Shown: positions 23,268 to 35,723 of the stretch, piece by piece | Layout of the letters: each line of letters starts with the position of its first letter | How positions within the stretch are numbered: the first letter of the stretch is position 1 | DNA from: Hydractinia symbiolongicarpus | Lineage: Eukaryota > Cnidaria > Hydrozoa > Anthoathecata > Hydractiniidae | Direction: 5' to 3' | Length of the DNA stretch: 64,000 bases | NCBI RefSeq assembly: GCF_029227915.1 | Contig: NC_079881.1 | Coordinates: 16,653,501-16,717,500, forward strand | Notes under the pieces: generated by a model | Databases searched by the model: none | The model's input: only the letters and a program-made list of their open reading frames with translations | What the model was told of the DNA's origin: nothing | Position numbers and translations under genes: made by a program

Positions 23268-26200
23268 ATGGCAAATTTGAAAATTTGCGTTTGTCTTCAG
23301 GCGTTGTTAATTGTCCTTGTAATATGTCCATTCCCAACTCTCACAAAAACATTGGATGAACTGGATGGCTCAGAAGATATTGACAAAAATGATGATCAGG
23401 ATGATGATAAAAAAACACCAAACGTCTCCCCTGAGATGAATCTTGATAATGGTAAAGAAACTAAAATGTTATGACGTATTTTTTGTAGTAACGTAATTTT
23501 TGTAGTAACGAGTTTTTGTAGTAACGTAATTTTTGTAGTAAGGCAATTTTTGTAGTAACGTAATTTTTGTAGTAACGTAATTTTTGTAGTAAGGCAATTT
23601 TTGTGGTAACGTAATTTTTGTAGTAACGTAATTTTTTTAGTAACGTAATTTTTGTAGTACGTACTTTTTGTAATAATGTATTCTTTATAGTAACGTATTT
23701 TTGTAGTGACGAATTTTTGTGGTAACGAATTTTTGTGGTAACGAATTTTTGTAGTAACGTAATTTTTGTAGTAACGTAATTTTCGTAGTAAAGAATTTTT
23801 TGTAGTACCGTATTTATGTAGTAACGTAATTTTTGTAGTAACGTAATTTTTGTAGTAACGTAGATTTTGTAGTAACGTAATTTTTGTAGTAAAGTAATTT
23901 TTGTAGTAACGTAATTTTTGTAGTAACGTAATTTTTGTAGTACGTACTTTTTTTAATAATGTATTCTTTATAGTGACGTATTTTTGTAGTGACGAATTTT
24001 TGTGGTAACGAATTTTTGTGGTAACGAATTTTTGTAGTAACGTAATTTTTGTAGTAACGTAATTTTCGTAGTAAAGAATTTTTTGTAGTACCGTATTTAT
24101 GTAGTAACGTAATTTTTGTAGTAACGTAATTTTTGTAGTAACGTAGATTTTGTAGTAACGTAATTTTTGTAGTAAAGTAATTTTTGTAGTAACGTAGTTT
24201 TTGTAGTAACGTAATTTTTGTAGTAACGTAATTTTTGTAGTACGTACTTTTTGTAGTAACGAATTTTTTGTAGTAACTTAAATTTTGTAGCAACATATTT
24301 TTGTAGTACCGCATTTTTGTGGTGACACATTTTTCTGTAACGTTGACAACCATATTAATTTGTCGTGCTGACTTTTCTTTGTTTAATATTTCAGATGGAG
24401 ACTTCTTTCAAGGTGACATCCGGTTGAGTACCGAACAGAAATCTTGGATGGAGGGTAATAATACCGACAGTGAAAAAAGAGATTCCATAAGAATTTCTCG
24501 TTGGAAGGACAATACTCTTTACTTTAAAGTTGGCGAAGGCTTCAGTAAGTAGGATGTACATTTCATGATAATGCAATACATATTTGATCGCTATCTTTGT
24601 TAAGGGCTCCCACGTAACGTGGCAGACATGAAAATGATTTTAATTTCATTACGTAGAAATGATCGAAGTAAAGGAAAATTTACTTTTTTAAATCAACGAC
24701 GTCGGTAAACATTTGAGTTTTGACTTTGAATTTGTTGCTCCATCCGAAATTAAGTTGCTGAAAACAAACACGGGGGTATAAGTAGCGCATCCCAGAGCAA
24801 CGTAATGACGTTAAAATGGAATTAAACACAAAATAAGTTTAAACGAAACACAATCAATATGGTCTGGAAAAACGCAACCTTTAAGGTTAATTTTTGATTT
24901 TTGAAATAGGTATTTGTGAAACAAATATTTTTTTGTTCTATACTTATAAATTATGGAAATGTTTAGATTAATTTTTAGCGAGTGTAATGTAAGCTTTGAA
25001 TAGAAACACATTCTAGAGCCTGTCGTTACACAATACATCGAGGCTAAACTTCTTACTGTTGCTAAAGTTTACATATTATAGAAGAGGTGTAGCAGCTACC
25101 TGCACCTAACTGCATTTCGCATAGAAAGGATTAGTTAAAAAATTTTGCATATACAAACAAATGTAAAGAGGTGAAAAAATAAGCCATTTTCAAAATGGTC
25201 ATCAAAATTGTCACCATCATATACATTAAATTAACCACCAGGCATCGCTAGCAACATTATGCTAGCATCATCATCACAAGACGCACGAGGGTTCACATTT
25301 AAAATGGCGTCGTTGAATTTGTACGGACAGAGAAAGGCTATTATTATGGACACGTAATACACAAATTACTTAATTGAGCGGAATATTCTTCACCGGTTCT
25401 GCCAAGAGAGGTGTACCAAAACTTTAATTTAGGTTAATATAACGACATAATAATTAAGAGGCAGATTGTAATAACCTTCCCAATTAGTTGTGATGACAAA
25501 ACAAAATTTGGCCACAGCTGTACGCCCAACAGGTTTACCAATACGTCCCAATTAACAGGGTACATTACAACACCTTCTTTTCCCTAACATAAGTATACAA
25601 GGAAAGTACTGTTGTACTAGCTACTATATGCTTTCAGATTTTTATGCGCGTTTAAAGGAGAACTTAACAGAAAATTATTTGTTGATATTAATGGAACAAA
25701 CGTCAACAATACTTTTAACAGGAAAAGTTTATAAACTCTATTTACGTTTGATTAAAATTTTGTAATATGACCAAATCACCTTCCCTTCTTTTGTTCCCCC
25801 ATGTACCAAAAATACTAAAGCCTGTTTTTGAATATTTCTTTGTTCGTTCGCTAGGTGTGTATTCTAAATTAGAGCTCGATAACCCGATAAAACACAATAC
25901 ACAAACGTTTGTCTTGTTGTGAACACAAGCTGGCTTTAAATATTTAACAGCAAACTATGCGTACAAGAAAATACATTATATGTTTTTACTTGGTTAACTG
26001 ATTTGGCTCCAGCTTCTTTGAATTGCTCCAGTGCCATTCAGTTTGGTTGCATGGCTTTATAATAAACTTATCTTGTCGCTGTTGATACTCATAATGAATA
26101 TACATCCTGGGAATGACTTATAGCATTTAAAATAAGATGCTTTGCAGAGATAATAAATATAACAGCTGAGGCTTTATTCTAGTCTATGTCTTTCCCCTAA

Positions 26201-29200
26201 AAGCAATCTTTTTTTTTTGTTTTTAAATTTCTTTACTTCAATAATGTTTTTCGGTCCAGACCATAGATATAAAACGCGTTCCATAAAAAAAGGCAATTGT
26301 TCGAGGAAAAACAGAAGTTAGTTTACGATGAAAATATAACATTCTGGAACTAAGCTTTTTCGTGATTTTATGTTAAAAAGCAAAATATTTTTTTGTGGAT
26401 TTTATTTTCGCAATCTCGGAGAAATCAAAATTTTGAGTTTTTCATTAAATGACTGTAATGGAAAGGGGTACTTTTGCTATAAAAATCTAAAAAAACAAGC
26501 AGAAAATCAAATTTTTCACAAGAATTTTATCTTCCAAACTCGTGTTATTTTCTTCGCGCGAAAATTTTTCCCCTACGGTTATAGAAACTAAAATATTTGT
26601 CTACTATATCTTCCTTCAAAGACGGTTGACATTCATTTTAAATTCATGCAAGTCTCTTATCATGTCTTTTCCTATTTTTTTACGTATCAGTAGAAAATTA
26701 ACTTAGGTGCCCAATACAAAACAGCACAAATGATTGCTTGTCTCTTCGTAATCCCAGCTTCTTTCTAATATTTTGCGCACTATGGTTTCTAAAGAAAAAG
26801 AATTGACATTTTAGAGAAAGATGTAAAAGCCGAAATAAGACTTGCCATCAAGCACTGGAGGAAGAAATTAAAGGGTTGTCTCGCATTCGTGAATTTAAAG
26901 AATGACTCAGCTTTAATAAAAAAAATCAGCACAGAAAAGTTTGGTGGGGATCCCGTCCCTTACATCTTGTTCAAAATTTCAAATATTGGGTAAGCTTCTA
27001 TGAGTATATTTATGTTTCATTGGCGCACTTTTATCACGTGTTCTTTTCTTTCTAAGTTCGTATCGTCTTACGACTCATTGCAAGTTCTTTTCAAACTTGA
27101 CGTTAAAATGAAGTAAAGTTAATAATAAATAAAGCTATTTTCGTTTGAGGTACAAAGTAGAAAATAATGAACATTCTCTTTGCACAAATCTCTTTAATAA
27201 TAGCTGTATTTTGTATGTGTGTCCGCGAGAGTGGCGTCCCGTAACGGAAACACGAAATTTTTAAAATGGGCACCAATACCAAATGCGGTATATCTTTGTC
27301 CACTTTGTTGCGACGGGTAAACTGACGGACGACCCCGTAGATTTTTCCACGCGCTAATGACTAGTCTCTTTAATAATAGCCGTATTCCGTCTGTCTGTGT
27401 GTCCGCAAAAGCGGCGTCTTGTAACGGAAACACGAAATTTTTAAAATGCGCACGAATATCAAATGCGATATATTTTTATCCACTTTGTTACGACGGGTAA
27501 ATTTAAAGGATGAGCGAACGCAACGGGCGACCCCGTGGATTTTTCCACGGGTTAACGACTAGTCTCTTTAATAATAGCCGTCATCTGTCTGTCTGTGTGT
27601 TCGCGAAAGCCATGTCCCGTAACGGAAGCACGAAATTTTTAAAATGCGCACCAATAACAAATGCGATATATTTTTGTCCACTTTGTTGGGACTGGTAAAT
27701 ATAATGGACGGGCAAACCCGTGGATTTTTCCACGGACCACGACTAGTAGACAATAATGCACTGAGGGTGTCTAATGTTAGATTTTAAATGGTCTTGCACT
27801 ATCAAATTTCCGATCCATCTGTAAATAACTTTTACAGGCTATTCTACATATCTTTAATTCTATTTATACTAGGCTGTCTGGGTATCAAATTAGTAGTTTT
27901 ATAAGTGTAACGCTTATAAGCCTATTTAGGCTCAGGTTGGGGAATTCCTTTTGATCTGTGTTTTTTGTTGTGTTGCAAGTAAGTTCGAATTTCTGATACA
28001 CAATAATGCTTATTACTGCACTATACTCTGAACTAGTCTTGTATAATTATTCGTCAGCTTGTCGCAGTTATTTTGAAAGTGAAGATCGGACCACTTCATA
28101 TTAACCCATAAAAAACGTTAAAATTTTTTATTTCTTATTTTAACGCATAACGTCGACATACTCTAAGTATACTCTAAGCTTGATCGTGCTTTTAGTATAA
28201 GCTAGGGGGAGGAATGATTGACCTTAAATAACTTTCGGTTAAATAATGTTATGAAATTTAGCAGCCATATAGCATGGCACGAAATAGATTGATTAGTTGG
28301 GATAATATTTCGTGGTGTTAACAATTTTGCTATGAGTCGATTGGATAGGTTTGCACATAAATATCCTACTTGCTAAATGGTTTTCTGTGGTATTACCCTT
28401 TATACAATACTTGCAAAACAGATTTTTTTAAGGGATCACTTTTCGCGGGTTTGTTGCAATGGCAATTCCTAATTATGCTTCTTTAAAACGTCTTGGATTG
28501 AGCCTGAAATGAACGTTTTGCTACCATTTTATAAATTAAATGAAAATAAGGGGGCTTTTAACGTTGTCTTCTTGTAGCAGAAATAATATATATCCATGCT
28601 CTTCGTTTATATTTTCTTTGAAATCAAAATGAATATGGGTTGGTACAGATGTTTATTAAAATACAGCATATATTTTTCCACGTGTTATTTCGTTTTTTCG
28701 CAGAAAAAGAAACTTCCTTAGGGTTGAAGTTGTATTCACCAAACCGAACAATTTTGACGAATGTCTGTAGCTGTAACCTATAGTTATAACATAAAGTTAT
28801 AACAATTGAATAAACAATTGGATTGGCTTACCAAAACACGTAAAATTATTAACAAGAAATCTTACCCTTGGCAAATGCACCTCAAATTTGTAACACATCA
28901 AACTTTCTTCGTAGAATGTATGCAAATCCGAATGTTGTTATCTTTATACACAGAACAGGGGATTAACCGATGTTTGCTAAAGAGTTACTTTATATTTAAT
29001 ATTCCCAAAAAACAACATTTCGGAACTGCCACAATTTGGACGAGATAAAAAAATGACTTCTTGCTTTTTTTTAGCTGTTAAATTAAAGTTATAAAACATG
29101 GTCTGTGCAACTCTAGAAAAAAACGTTTCTCTCGATAAAACGCTAATTTTAGCTATTTTAACGTTACGCATAATTTCTGTTCCAGACATATTTTAGCCAA

Positions 29201-30692
29201 TCAAATCCTGCGACACGGCTGCTTCTGAGTTTTTTTAATTTTTCAATAGGGAAAAAGCACTTTTAAAAAAATTGTCTTGATCTCTGAAAAAATTCTACGC
29301 GATAAGTACTGAACGCAGCCTTCTCCAATATACTTTGATTTTTCCATCAAAAATTCTTCACGTAACAAGTTCTAACATATTATTGCTTTATCACGTATTC
29401 AGGTGTTGGTCATCTCTTGGAAGAACTGACAATGCATTGCCCGGTGATGAGTTGATTCCTGGACAACAATTACTTGGTGTCAATGAGAACTGTGGTAGCG
29501 GTTCTGTTATTCACGAGATTGGTCATGCAGTAGGACTACCTCACGAACATAGTAGAACTAACCGAAATAGGTTCATACAAGTATTTGGAAAAAACATAAG
29601 GAGGGACTCAAAAAGGGATTTTAGTAAGTGTCTTATACTATTGATCAGCTCCCAAAAAATAACCTTATTTTGTTTAAAATATGGTAGTCAGATAGTAATC
29701 TGACTACCGTATTATAAACAAGTGTGTTATCAAGTGTTAACAATGCATAAAATATCAACGCCCCGTAAATGAACGACATGAGAAAATCTGCCAGACTTCC
29801 TGCCAATTGCTCGCAACTTTTCATGCGACCTATGTTAAAACCAGACAGTATGTTAAATAACTTTATTTGATTTTCAGAAATTTAACCAGAAGGTAAAAAT
29901 TCGCTCTTTAAGCAGATAGTGCTATTTTAAGCAGATAGTGGTATTTGGAACAAATTTTTAGCTTTCGTTGACGTCATAAAAAAGTGCTGCCATAAGCAAA
30001 AAATTATTGCTCCAATTTTGTTCCTTTTTACTATAAGCTTGCTAAATTTTATTCAATTTAGACAGGTCTATAAAAAGTAATTAGTGGAGAGGGGGCGGAA
30101 CCCACACTCCTTGGCATACTATGTTTGAAAACTTGCAGACCGAGTTGTGTTAAGGTCTAGTTTTTCTATGTCTTTGTATTTGTATCTATGTATTTGTCTA
30201 GAACGTGTTGAATCCGAGGATGTGGACATCGTTGATTACGCCTATGACTTTTGGTCAATTATGCATTATGGGCCAATGGTTTCTTCAAAAAACGGCCTTC
30301 CAACAATTAAAGTGAAAGAGAAATATAGCCATCTAAAACCTAAACTGGGACAACGGAAGTCATTGTCTTACCTCGACATCGCTAAAGTAAGATCCATGTA
30401 CAACTGCAACCAAATTCCAAGCGCAGAGAGCAATAATGTTTGTGTTAGCAAGGCTACCAAAGGTCGTGATTACAGAGGCAAGTTAGATTACACAGAAGAA
30501 GGAGTGATGTGCCAACCGTGGAACAAGAAGTATCCACATTCTCATGACTACGATTTGTCTGACAAAGACGATGGGCTTGGGGAGCATAACTATTGTCGCA
30601 ACCCAGGTGGTGAAAGAGAGCGACCATGGTGTTTCACAACTCTAATGCATACCAAAAAGCAATACTGTGATCTGGAAATGTGTGTCGAGTAG
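23268..30692 (+). CDS. Secreted astacin metalloprotease with C-terminal kringle domain (five exons)
   Basis: Exons 23268-23451, 24395-24544, about 26815-26989, 29403-29623 and 30202-30692 join in consistent phases into a 406-residue protein. The order is: signal peptide (MANLKICVCLQALLIVLVIC), an Asp-rich linker, a propeptide with FQGD (Asp about 69, the residue that caps zinc in latent astacins), then the catalytic domain. Exon 3 supplies AIKHWRKKLKGCLAF; exon 4 CWSSLGR and the zinc site HEIGHAVGLPHEHSRTNR (His206, 210, 216 with base Glu207); exon 5 the Met-turn SIMHY (Tyr266). Residues 324-404 form a kringle with six cysteines and the NYCRNPGG, RPWCF and QYCDLEMC blocks. Such enzymes are secreted zinc endopeptidases acting on matrix or growth-factor precursors. 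The 5' edge of exon 3 is placed by phase. The start lies 10 bases after an acceptor (ccttcag). All key residues are present. Confidence 0.92.
23470..24345. repeat. Minisatellite in astacin intron 1, 16-17-bp unit with higher-order structure
   Basis: Unit tttttgtagtaacgtaa is repeated about 50 times with recurring variants (gtaaagaa, gtaccgtatttatg, gtggtaacgaa, gtacgtac). The order of the variants repeats with a period of 283 bp, for example the ttcgtagtaaag variant at about 23782 and again at about 24065, so a block of many units was itself duplicated. Long minus-strand frames here (Tyr-Tyr-Lys-Asn-rich) are repeat artefacts. Confidence 0.95.
27189..27746 (+). mobile_element. Head-to-tail array of three Helitron-like non-autonomous elements in astacin intron 3
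   Basis: Three units, 27189-27364, 27365-27562 and 27563-27746, each begin TCTCTTTAATAATAG and end in a hairpin (ccgtggatttttccacgg form) followed by about ten bases and CTAG. The next unit starts with TC directly after CTAG, with no spacer. A 5' TC, a 3' hairpin shortly before CTRR, and no inverted repeats or target duplication are the Helitron signature. Units carry a (tgtc)n-rich zone, cgtaacggaaacacgaaatt and tccactttgttgcgacggg. None codes for protein. Confidence 0.72.
29880..30110 (-). mobile_element. piggyBac-like MITE fragment in astacin intron 4
   Basis: Inverted relative to the full copy at 45.79 kb. Shared blocks: aagcagatagtggtatt, gacgtcat, aagcaaaaaattattgc, ttttgttcc, ctataagcttgct, ggtctataaaaagta and gggggcgga. 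The terminal repeat is missing. Confidence 0.62.
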
Positions 30693-30719
30693 TATCAAAG
30701 TTGGAAGAGCAAAAGCTAA

Positions 30720-33180
30720 TAATATGCGCAAATGATCGTGGAACACTTAGCATTTTCTTCTTTATTTAAGAAATAATTATTTGTGAATTCGTCAAAAACA
30801 ATGCTTGAAAATAGACAAAATTCAGCGTTAAAAGTCTATTTTATTTTCCGTGGCTGTTTTTTAGTAACGTTTTTACCAAGAGCAAAGTCTCTCATATCAC
30901 CTTAATGCCATGAACAATTGGGTCAGGAAAATGTAAAAACCAAAATAAAAACTTGACCATTACTTGAATAACTACTAAAGTTCTTGATAGTCATTTTCAA
31001 GCAAACTCATTGAACTTCAGCGACGGTAGCAAATTGAATATGTCTCGCACGTGAAAAAAAATACTTTACATCTCAAGTTGCATCTTCAATAACTGTTTTA
31101 TTGTGTATTTCTTCTTAAATAATTTTTTATTCTTTTAAGCATCATTGAAAAACGTTTTTACAAAGTGTGACCGATCTTAACGAAAACCAACTTTTTTTGG
31201 ACGGTCCTCGAAAGGGCTGAGTAACGGCAGCAAAAGAGAGGCACAACAAAGAAGAGCTCACAACAAAATCCTAACGAATTCCATATTATAATAAATCTTG
31301 TCTGAGAATGTGTACACTCAAAATACTCCTCTTGAGCTTAAGTTAATTTTGTTTAAGCATCTTGACTTATGGGTGAGAAGTCCGTGCTTTTCAGAATATA
31401 TTCCGCACCCTGAAAAACTCTTCATAAGCTTTTCCAAATAGAAGCCAACATTGCACACTTATAGTACGTTACAAAAGGAACAAAACGGCAGTATATTTTC
31501 TGTTTGTTACGTCATCAAAAGTATAAATTTAATTGCATTAGTAGTACTATGATTATAAGCTTAGACGGTTTTTACAGACAAGGCGGGGGCGCAGGTTCTT
31601 ACTTTGAAATATCGCATACTCTTATCATAGTAGACGTGATTGCAGCCATCTCACTTATATTTTTATACGACTTTCGAACGAAAAGCCCTTGAAGAACGGT
31701 CCCTTAAACGGATTATACTCTCCACTGCTACTAAGAACCTTGTGTTAAAAAAGTGTCAGTTAGTGATAAAGGAGAGTCTGTTGATCCGTTAGGGCAAGCC
31801 AATTTTCAATAGAAATATGTCGCCTGTGCCATTATTTCTACTTTAAGACAATTGACTTCCCCTTTAGGATAAGTCTACGAACGTACAATACGATATTATT
31901 GTCTAGTAAACAAACCAAACTTTGAATCGGGCAGATTTTTGCTCGCAACAACGCACAGATCATGCGAGTTCCGTGCAAGCTATTTAATTTCACCCCTGTT
32001 CTCAGATGGTTAGGAAACAAAAAATAATAAAGTGCGAAGGCGCAGGCGCAGGCTAAATGATTGTTTAAAATGAGCGGGCTAGAAGCTGCAAGGTAGGAAA
32101 GTTGTTTTGCATTTTAGCATTCATTCAAGCCGTACATTCCAAAAATTAAGTATATTCTTAGCATTTAAGCTTAAATATTCCAGCAATTTCGGTCAAACTT
32201 GTCACGTTGATTGCTACAAAATTGCTAAACGTTTCAGACTTAGCTGTAGCTAGGTAGCTATGCCGAACTTGTATCGGAACATTTTCTTAATACCCTTCTC
32301 TTAGCATCTGGAGAATCCATTCCATATTGTAAATGTATCCAAGTGCCTTTTTCAAGACTATCTAGAATATGGTAGTGTTTGGGATATTTAAACTTCACAA
32401 CTAAAATTGCATGTGTTGGGGCAAGTTGGATTTGAACTCTTTATTTTTGGTAGAGAATGCTTAAAAGAAGAAGCTAATTAAAGAATTTATCATCTTTCCT
32501 GACACGTTTTGTTTTCGGCACTGGAACTCGATTGACTTATAATTTGCAAATTTCTGACTAAAATCTTCATAGAATTTTGCTGCGAAACAAGACCTATGAA
32601 CCTGCAAATATGCTGTTGAGCAGAAAAACCGAGAATCTCTCGAAACTCGCATTGAACTTTATAAAAGAATTTTTTTTAAATATTATATAAATTTTTAAAA
32701 ATTTTTTATATCTATCTCTAAAAAAGTGTTGACTCCGTCTTTCTAAAAACTTAGGCCTACTCATACTGTAAAGACGTTTAATTTTTAAAAGTAGGGTTTG
32801 ACAAGCAGTAGCTTATAGCACACAACGAGAGTTCACCAGACCCAAAGCCACGTGACTCTTTTGTTGTATATATAAACATATTGTTATATGACTTGTGTAC
32901 TTCAAAATGGTCGTCGCACTATCGAAACGTCGCAATCAGTAACTCTTTAAAATAATAAGCGAATTCCAATAATTTATTACAAAAAAAGGGGAGACTTTGT
33001 TTAGGATTTATTGCAACCTGCCGCCTTAAGTAAATTTTGTCAAGGTACCTTTTCGGGGGAAAAAATTCGGGAAACTGACTAAATTTTTCCTGACTAATAA
33101 TTTTCCTTGAAAAACCGTAACCCGACAAAAAATCTTCCAGAAACTTTACCATTATCCTTTACTGAAATGTATCAATTATG
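30720..33180. other. Gene-free stretch with one MITE fragment
   Basis: Apart from a 70-bp piece of the piggyBac-like MITE at 31452-31521 no gene or element was recognised. Short frames here lack support. Confidence 0.45.
31452..31521 (+). mobile_element. Short piggyBac-like MITE fragment
   Basis: The words gcacacttatagtacgt, acaaaaggaacaaaacgg and ttacgtcatca match, in the same order, about 45909-45985 of the complete copy. Nothing outside 70 bp matches. Confidence 0.6.
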
Positions 33181-33186
33181 TCCTGC

Positions 33187-33954
33187 TTAAAGGAGAACTA
33201 ACGATTGATAACAAGTTGTGCTTAAAATGTTGATTATAATTTAAAAACTAACTGTGTGTATATTTTTTTGAATTTGGGAGCTTTCGTTCTCGAGATATTT
33301 ACAGTCAAAGTAGTCCTACGGTCACCGCCATGACAGTGTCGATTAAGACTGTCTGTGCGATAAAATACCAACTTGTGTGACGCAAGTCCGCGGGTATGTA
33401 AACAAACGCATTCTGAATGAACAAAGCGAGGGAGTGCTAAATTCCTGTGATTGTCTAAGAGTAATTTTCGAAAAGAAAACTGCAAATGATAATGCGCAAT
33501 AGAGTTTACTGGAAGTGATTTTGTGATTTCAAAAAAAAAAATAATAATCTTAAAGTTTTATTTTGTTTACCTACTTTTGCATGTTGTTAAATTGGTAAAA
33601 ATATTTATTCTACGATGATGTTGTTCTACTGGAATTTTTCTTGTCTATTTTATTGCTCAAACCTTGCGATAAATTGTAATCTCTCTTGAAAGACCAAGAA
33701 GTGAGTGCAACTGCACAACTCCTGCTGAGCTATGTACGCCGTTAGGCGTCACAAATCAACAAAATATGAACGAACCAAGTTGGCTCTGGTTCGATAATGG
33801 CGGCAACCGGTAATGTAATTATTACTTTTTGGGAAAGAAATTTACACATAATTAAATGCAAAATTTTAAAATTTTTATGCTATGTTGTTTTCTTGATATG
33901 TAAGAATGTTTTTATTACATACATGTAGTTTTTTCCTTAGTTCTTCTTTAAGTC
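33187..33954. mobile_element. Candidate MITE with CTTAAAGRAGAACTAA ends
   Basis: The left end reads cttaaaggagaactaac and the right end, inverted, cttaaagaagaactaagg, giving imperfect inverted repeats of about 16 bases 768 bp apart. A related start, tttaaaggagaacttaac, is at 25653. The interior is non-coding. Target duplication is unclear (TTA or TAA). Confidence 0.4.
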
Positions 33955-33969
33955 AAATCAACTAGTTTT

Positions 33970-34545
33970 AATATAAACAAATAAAATTGGATGATTACAG
34001 AAGAGGAAATGATAACAAAGAAAGAATTACCAAGAATTTTTTTTTATATATACTTGTTTTAAGGAAAAAAAAACAATTTAACCCTATCCGGGGTTAAATT
34101 GTTCTTCTGGACGGGTTTTATCGAACATAGCATGACAACACAATCATGCTTGTTTAAATTGACTTAAACTTGAAACACCTTTAGTACATCTTGAGAGTAA
34201 CAAAATGTAGCAATGGATTTTTTGCTTATGTCAGCACTTATTATGTGGCTTTTTGTCAACATAAACAAATAAAATTGGATGATTACAGAAGAGGAAATGA
34301 TAACAAAGAAAGAATTACCAAGAATTTTTTTTTATATATACTTGTTTTAAGAAAAAAAAAACAATTTAACCCTATCCGGGGTTAAATTGTTCTTCTGGAC
34401 GGGTTTTATCGAACATAGCATGACAACACAATCATGCTTGTTTAAATTGACTTAAACTTGAAACACCTTTAGTACATCTTGAGAGTAACAAAATGTAGCA
34501 ATGGATTTTTTGCTTATGTCAGCACTTATTATGTGGCTTTTTGTC
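33970..34545. repeat. Recent direct tandem duplication, 288 bp
   Basis: The block 33970-34257 is repeated at 34258-34545. By eye the copies differ at one base (aagga versus aagaa at about 34063 and 34351). The duplicated unit includes the TTAA and left end of a piggyBac-like MITE, so that left end occurs twice. Confidence 0.93.
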
Positions 34546-34740
34546 GGCTAACTACTATCTGTTTCATATTAAATTCCTTTATTCATCCTTTTTTCACGTC
34601 CAAAAAAAGGTTATTTATCAAATTTTACATAATTCATATGAAAAAATGTTAAAAATTGCCAAAATTTCCGATTTTCCAGATTTTCGGTTGAAACATGAAA
34701 AAATGGGGGAAAAAATTAATTTCGGGTCCGAAATTTAAAG
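34078..34740 (+). mobile_element. piggyBac-like MITE, left end duplicated, right end not found
   Basis: TTAA then ccctatccgggg starts at 34078 and again at 34366. Downstream, atcgaacatagcatgac, ttgacttaaacttgaaacac, agtaacaaaatgtagcaatg and gcttatgtcagcac correspond to the first 200 bp of the copy at 45.79 kb. The part to 34740 (gccaaaatttccgattttcc) matches its middle. No right inverted repeat was seen. Confidence 0.65.
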
Positions 34741-34886
34741 ATTGCTCTCACTTAATGAAATGAAATTGCCCTTCGCAATGGTGTTAGGAAAGAATTGAAA
34801 TAACAGTATTGCATAACGACAGGAAAAATATGTATTTATAATAAAATAAACGACAAATGACTAGAAGGTATATAAATAAAAAATTG

Positions 34887-35723
34887 TTAGTGTCCCTCCT
34901 TAATATATTTGACAATTTCATCAGACTTCATATGTTTAAGTGCATAAATGAAGGAATCTTCAGAGGCAATTTTTAACATGTGTGTCAGATCATACCACTT
35001 AAAACCCACTATTTGGATAAGTATTCCTCTGGATTTTAATGGTTGAACAGCTTTTCCGATAGTAGGGTCATCTTTACTACCTTCAAGCCTAGCATCCGAC
35101 AGCATAACAAAAATCTGAAAAGAGAAAATAGTGTTCAGTGTGATATTTGGATTTACAACAAAACAATCCAACGATTTAGAAAAGAAGGTTGGAAAATAAT
35201 CGATTCGTTAATTAAAGCAATAAAGGGATACATTACATACTTTTCGACTATTTTTACGCATTCCGTGTTTCGAGCTGAATAAGGTGTCATTTGCAAACTT
35301 CATTGCCAAATCAAATCGTGGACCAGACTTTCTGCTTTTCACTGCATTAATCTTTCTTATTAAATTCTTCTTATCTAGTGCGGCGTCATTGAAAGCATTA
35401 AAACTAAAAATTGATTGACTGTCTTCAGCAAATGCCATAGCTGCCACATGGGTCTTATCCGCTCCAATATCGAACGATTTCACAAGTTTTTTAGCCAAAA
35501 TCTTTGCGTCTTTCACGGCGTACCTCATTGGTGTGGAAACATCAATCGCAATTCCGAGATCAATTGGCTCAGATACTCCACAAAAGAAAAAAGAGTTAAG
35601 ATACATAAAAGGAAATCGTTTTTCAAAGAGGGTAACGAAAATTTAAAAACACTTACAAACATATGGTAGAACCAACAACAGCGCACCAACGATACAACAC
35701 ATTGTTGGAATGCTAGAAATCAT
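34887..35723 (-). CDS. Small secreted von Willebrand factor A-domain protein (three exons)
   Basis: Exons 35723-35657, 35575-35241 and 35114-34887 join (phases 1 and 0) to a 209-residue protein. It has a signal peptide (TMCCIVGALLLVLPYV) and then one vWA domain filling the rest: first strand PIDLGIAIDVSTPM, the middle HVAAMAFAEDSQSIFSF and PRFDLAMKFANDTLF, then IFVMLSDARLEG and ILIQIVGFKWYD, ending with helix KSDEIVKYIKEGH. vWA domains bind protein ligands through a metal site. Here the leading DxSxS reads D34-V-S36-T-P38, so the second serine is proline, while the later Asp (SDAR) is kept; metal binding may be weakened. No other domain is present, unlike collagens or matrilins. All junctions are canonical GT-AG. 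Confidence 0.88.

Noticed and set aside
23814-24353. A 179-codon minus-strand frame rich in Tyr, Lys and Thr
   Set aside because: It lies wholly in the intronic minisatellite and reflects its 17-bp unit; no start context or splice partner.
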